DNA of 8,451 nt, taken from positions 1-8,451 of the forward strand of contig QNCQ01000065.1 of NCBI GenBank assembly GCA_003645825.1. Direction: 5' to 3'. A program made the translations under genes and the position numbers. Shown here one piece after another: positions 6,591-8,451 of the stretch (positions are counted from its first letter, which is position 1; every line of letters starts with the position of its first letter). The notes beneath the pieces were generated by a model that was not told the DNA's origin, searched no databases, and was given only the letters and a program-made list of their open reading frames with translations. Source of the stretch: Fidelibacterota bacterium (lineage in GTDB: Bacteria > Fidelibacterota > UBA2242 > B5-G15).

Positions 6591-7304
6591 TCATTCCCCC
6601 TCTTGATACTTCTCAAGTTTCATCTTCACTGTACCAAACTTGAATCTCGTTTCCAGGACAACCGGGATTTTCCTCTTAATGCTCACATAAATAACGGCAT
6701 GCCCACCATATTTGAAAGGGGAACCATCAACATGAAATGGAGCAAGCACAAAACAGCCTTCCTCCCCATATGGCATAACAAGACGCTTAACACCAATCAC
6801 CACAATTTTATACTGCCTAATTTTATTGTTATCAAAACTCTTAACAAAAAATTCCTTCCCCTCTTCTAGATTCAATGCCCTTACATAATAAAACACAGAA
6901 ACAGGATCACTTAGATAACCATCAATCGCCATTGTATCTTCACCAGCTACGGCAACCATCTTATCATAGTTAAATCTTACACTGTACTCTTTCCTATATT
7001 TTCCCTCATGAACACTCTTCGCGAAACCATAAGAAAAATACTCTCGAACGTCAATCCACGACTCAAAAAAATCCCTGACTTTAAATATCTTATCAAACAT
7101 ACCAGTGGATCTTACTTGATAAACAACACGGTAAACACCTCTGCCATTTATCGTGTCAAGCGAGTTAACTTCAAGATAAGATACGCCTACTTTTATAAAA
7201 TTATACCACATGGAAAAGGTCATTTTTTCCCCAATTCCAGGAGTAACTCCCATTGAAAAACTCGCTAAGAAGAACAGCAACGCAACCGAGACACATTTCT
7301 TCAC
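6591..7304 (-). CDS. Secreted DUF3108 protein
   Basis: A protein of unknown biochemical function, expected in the periplasm or at the outer membrane. With the GTG start it has 237 residues: a basic n-region (VKKC), a hydrophobic core and a short-side-chain end near residues 15-19 make a signal peptide. The mature part is beta-rich and fits DUF3108: an opening GEKMTFSMWYN strand with FIKVGVSYLEV, the conserved KVRDFFESWID (75-85), a central YLSDPVSVFYYVRAL segment, and the closing VVLETRFKFGTVKMKLEKY. I chose GTG 7304-7302, which overlaps the kinase stop as GTGA and has GGAGG 8 bases upstream. The ATG at 7319 lies within that ribosome site and would add five mostly acidic residues ahead of the signal peptide. 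It sits between an LPS kinase and an outer-membrane protein, so an envelope role is likely, but this is inference. Confidence 0.82.
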   Translation of the reverse strand: MKKCVSVALLFFLASFSMGVTPGIGEKMTFSMWYNFIKVGVSYLEVNSLDTINGRGVYRVVYQVRSTGMFDKIFKVRDFFESWIDVREYFSYGFAKSVHEGKYRKEYSVRFNYDKMVAVAGEDTMAIDGYLSDPVSVFYYVRALNLEEGKEFFVKSFDNNKIRQYKIVVIGVKRLVMPYGEEGCFVLAPFHVDGSPFKYGGHAVIYVSIKRKIPVVLETRFKFGTVKMKLEKYQEGE

Positions 7305-8083
7305 ACTTTCTTCCTCCATCGCAACAATTTTTTTGCCTTACGCCGCAGCCGATTTTTCCTTATAGCTTTCCGCATTAATTCATAAAGCTTCTTACTCTTA
7401 TCACCAGAATATTCTTCAAGAAGCTCCACATACAAGCAATCCTTATGAGAATACGCAAGATCGCATGAACAAAGATTCAACTTTGCAAGCTCATACATCT
7501 TTCTTTGCCAGCTCAAGAAAAACTTCTTTTTCATCCTGTTAAGGTCTATTAAATAGACATTATGATCAGCATCCACAAGAAAATTCCCGAGAGTAAGATC
7601 ATTGTGAACATAATTAATCTCATGTATTTTTCTAATTATCCGGCCAATTTCACGCACTATGGTTTTCTTTCTCTCCAGAGATTCATTATCGTCTCTTATT
7701 ACTTCTCTTGCAAGCCTATAATCCCTTATCTTCTCCATCACAATAAAGTTCTCTCCTATAAAGCCAAATCTTCTGAAGGTATACACAGCAATGGGAGCTG
7801 GAACTCTTATACCATTTGCAAGAAGCAGCAAAGAATGATCAAAAGTCTTCTGTGCGCGGGACCTCATAAAAGGGCTTAGAATAAACGAAACAGTATTTCT
7901 CCACCCGAAGTATTTCACCACTACATGTTTGTCTTCTCCGTTTACCTTAAGCTTTAGTTCTGCCACTATGTTCACTTTGTTCTTATACACTCTTATTGCG
8001 TTACTCTTAATCCACTTCCGGGATCTGAGATTTTCAACGGTTTGGGAATCGAGCTGAACGCCCTGGTGTACTTTGTAAAACAT
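7301..8083 (-). CDS. Lipopolysaccharide kinase, Kdo/WaaP family
   Basis: A cytoplasmic-face kinase of the protein-kinase fold expected to phosphorylate a sugar in the LPS inner core (Kdo or heptose). Numbering here is from a TTG at 8092, three residues longer. Seen: VVKYF with ATP-binding Lys60, WRNTVSFILSPFMRSRAQKTF (64-84) typical of this family, ANGIRVPAPIAV (92-103), FIVMEKI hinge, catalytic loop HNDLTLGNFLV (163-173) with Asp165 and Asn170, and the metal Asp183 in LIDLNRM. The last 20 or so residues are strongly basic, suiting contact with membrane. I prefer the ATG at 8083, two bases after the previous stop, although its ribosome site is weak. The gene ends in a GTGA overlap with DUF3108. 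The fold and family are clear, but the exact sugar acceptor cannot be read from the sequence. A RIO-like protein kinase is less likely. Confidence 0.88.
   Translation of the reverse strand: MFYKVHQGVQLDSQTVENLRSRKWIKSNAIRVYKNKVNIVAELKLKVNGEDKHVVVKYFGWRNTVSFILSPFMRSRAQKTFDHSLLLLANGIRVPAPIAVYTFRRFGFIGENFIVMEKIRDYRLAREVIRDDNESLERKKTIVREIGRIIRKIHEINYVHNDLTLGNFLVDADHNVYLIDLNRMKKKFFLSWQRKMYELAKLNLCSCDLAYSHKDCLYVELLEEYSGDKSKKLYELMRKAIRKNRLRRKAKKLLRWRKKV
7313..7317 (-). promoter_or_regulatory. Ribosome-binding site that fixes the DUF3108 GTG start
   Basis: GGAGG on the minus strand lies 8 bases before GTG 7304-7302. The ATG at 7319-7317 overlaps this site (ATGGAGG), so that ATG is unlikely to be the start. 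Confidence 0.75.
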
Positions 8084-8085
8084 CG

Positions 8086-8451
8086 TTACCAATACCTGAA
8101 CATTTTTCTTACCTTATATGCCCTTATCAAATTCAAAGGCTTTCTCTTTAAACTTTCGAGTGCTCCAGACTCAATAATTTTATCTACTGCATCAAGCACA
8201 CGAAGACTACATAACTTGTCTCTATAAGGGTGTATTAACTGAAGAACCTCCCGACGCTTAGAAGAATGTTCTTGAGGAAATTTAAATGCCCTATCAATAG
8301 CACTCCTAAGCTCAAGGGGATCGACAATGTTTAAAGCTTTTTCTTTCCTCACTCTTGCATCTATCGTTATAACAGGCTTATCAAGTAACATGAATTCATA
8401 TACAATAGATGAGGTATCAGATATCAAAATATCCGCCATATGAAGAAGCGG
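8086..8451 (-). CDS. CDP-glycerol glycerophosphotransferase-like protein (C-terminal end, truncated by window edge)
   Basis: The last 121 codons of a gene that enters from the high-coordinate edge; the frame stays open to the border, so the ATG at 8439 is an internal Met and not the start. The fragment opens with ADILISDTSSIVYEF followed by LLDKPVIT, which matches the nucleotide-sugar-binding end of Glyphos_transf (PF04464) proteins (family pattern: DxLITDYSSxxxEF...KPxI). The remainder is helical, with a basic end (RAYKVRKMFRYW). Such enzymes transfer polyol phosphates onto surface polymers, or act as glycosyltransferase-like enzymes in LPS and capsule loci. With an LPS kinase next door, an envelope glycan role is reasonable. 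Another GT-B fold protein such as a lipid-linked glycosyltransferase is the main alternative, since the N-terminal half is not visible. Confidence 0.75.
   Translation of the reverse strand, partial: PLLHMADILISDTSSIVYEFMLLDKPVITIDARVRKEKALNIVDPLELRSAIDRAFKFPQEHSSKRREVLQLIHPYRDKLCSLRVLDAVDKIIESGALESLKRKPLNLIRAYKVRKMFRYW

Noticed and set aside
6465..6869. A 134-codon open frame on the plus strand crossing the DUF3108-patatin gap.
   Set aside because: It is antisense to two well-supported genes, has no recognisable motif, and its translation is low-complexity in the way expected of a shadow frame.

Overview
The window is one solid block of genes, all read from the minus strand. It holds seven complete coding sequences and one truncated gene at each edge. 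Read in transcription order, from high to low coordinates, they are: the C-terminal end of a CDP-glycerol glycerophosphotransferase-like protein; a Kdo/WaaP-type lipopolysaccharide kinase; a secreted DUF3108 protein; a patatin phospholipase fused to two POTRA domains and an Omp85-type outer-membrane barrel; smpB; tyrS; a secreted alkaline phosphatase, probably a lipoprotein; a NatA-like ABC ATPase; and the start of its NatB-like ABC-2 permease. No gap between genes exceeds 64 bases, and I see no tRNA, rRNA, CRISPR array, insertion sequence or convincing terminator. The layout looks like one long operon or a run of tightly coupled operons.

The organism is a diderm (Gram-negative type) bacterium, because the patatin protein carries an outer-membrane barrel and the kinase belongs to an LPS-modifying family. 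Base composition is moderately AT-rich. Arginine is often written AGG/AGA, isoleucine ATA is used, and the proteins are rich in Lys, Glu, Arg, Ile and Val. Together with frequent TTG and GTG starts this leans toward a thermophilic or deep-branching uncultured lineage, but I cannot name the phylum from this sequence.

Layout: 8086-8451 and 7301-8083 are surface polymer and LPS modification genes. 6591-7304 and 4127-6526 are exported or outer-membrane proteins. 3628-4089 and 2420-3631 are translation genes (trans-translation factor and tyrosyl-tRNA synthetase). 1368-2423 is a secreted phosphatase, and 1-1342 is an ABC exporter pair.

Four of the seven gene junctions are four-base overlaps in which a GTG or TTG start shares bases with the previous TGA stop (GTGA or TTGA; never ATGA), which points to translational coupling. 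Several starts need care. The DUF3108 gene is best started at a GTG with a GGAGG site 8 bases upstream, not at the ATG that lies within that site. smpB is best started at the internal ATG. The alkaline phosphatase has only a TTG start by ordinary rules, but an in-frame ATT upstream has a better ribosome site and would give a textbook lipoprotein signal.

I did not find a clearly new system. The most noteworthy items are the double-POTRA patatin/Omp85 fusion, the alkaline phosphatase start and its Asp-to-Glu change beside the nucleophile, and the grouping of envelope phosphate/lipid genes around smpB-tyrS.
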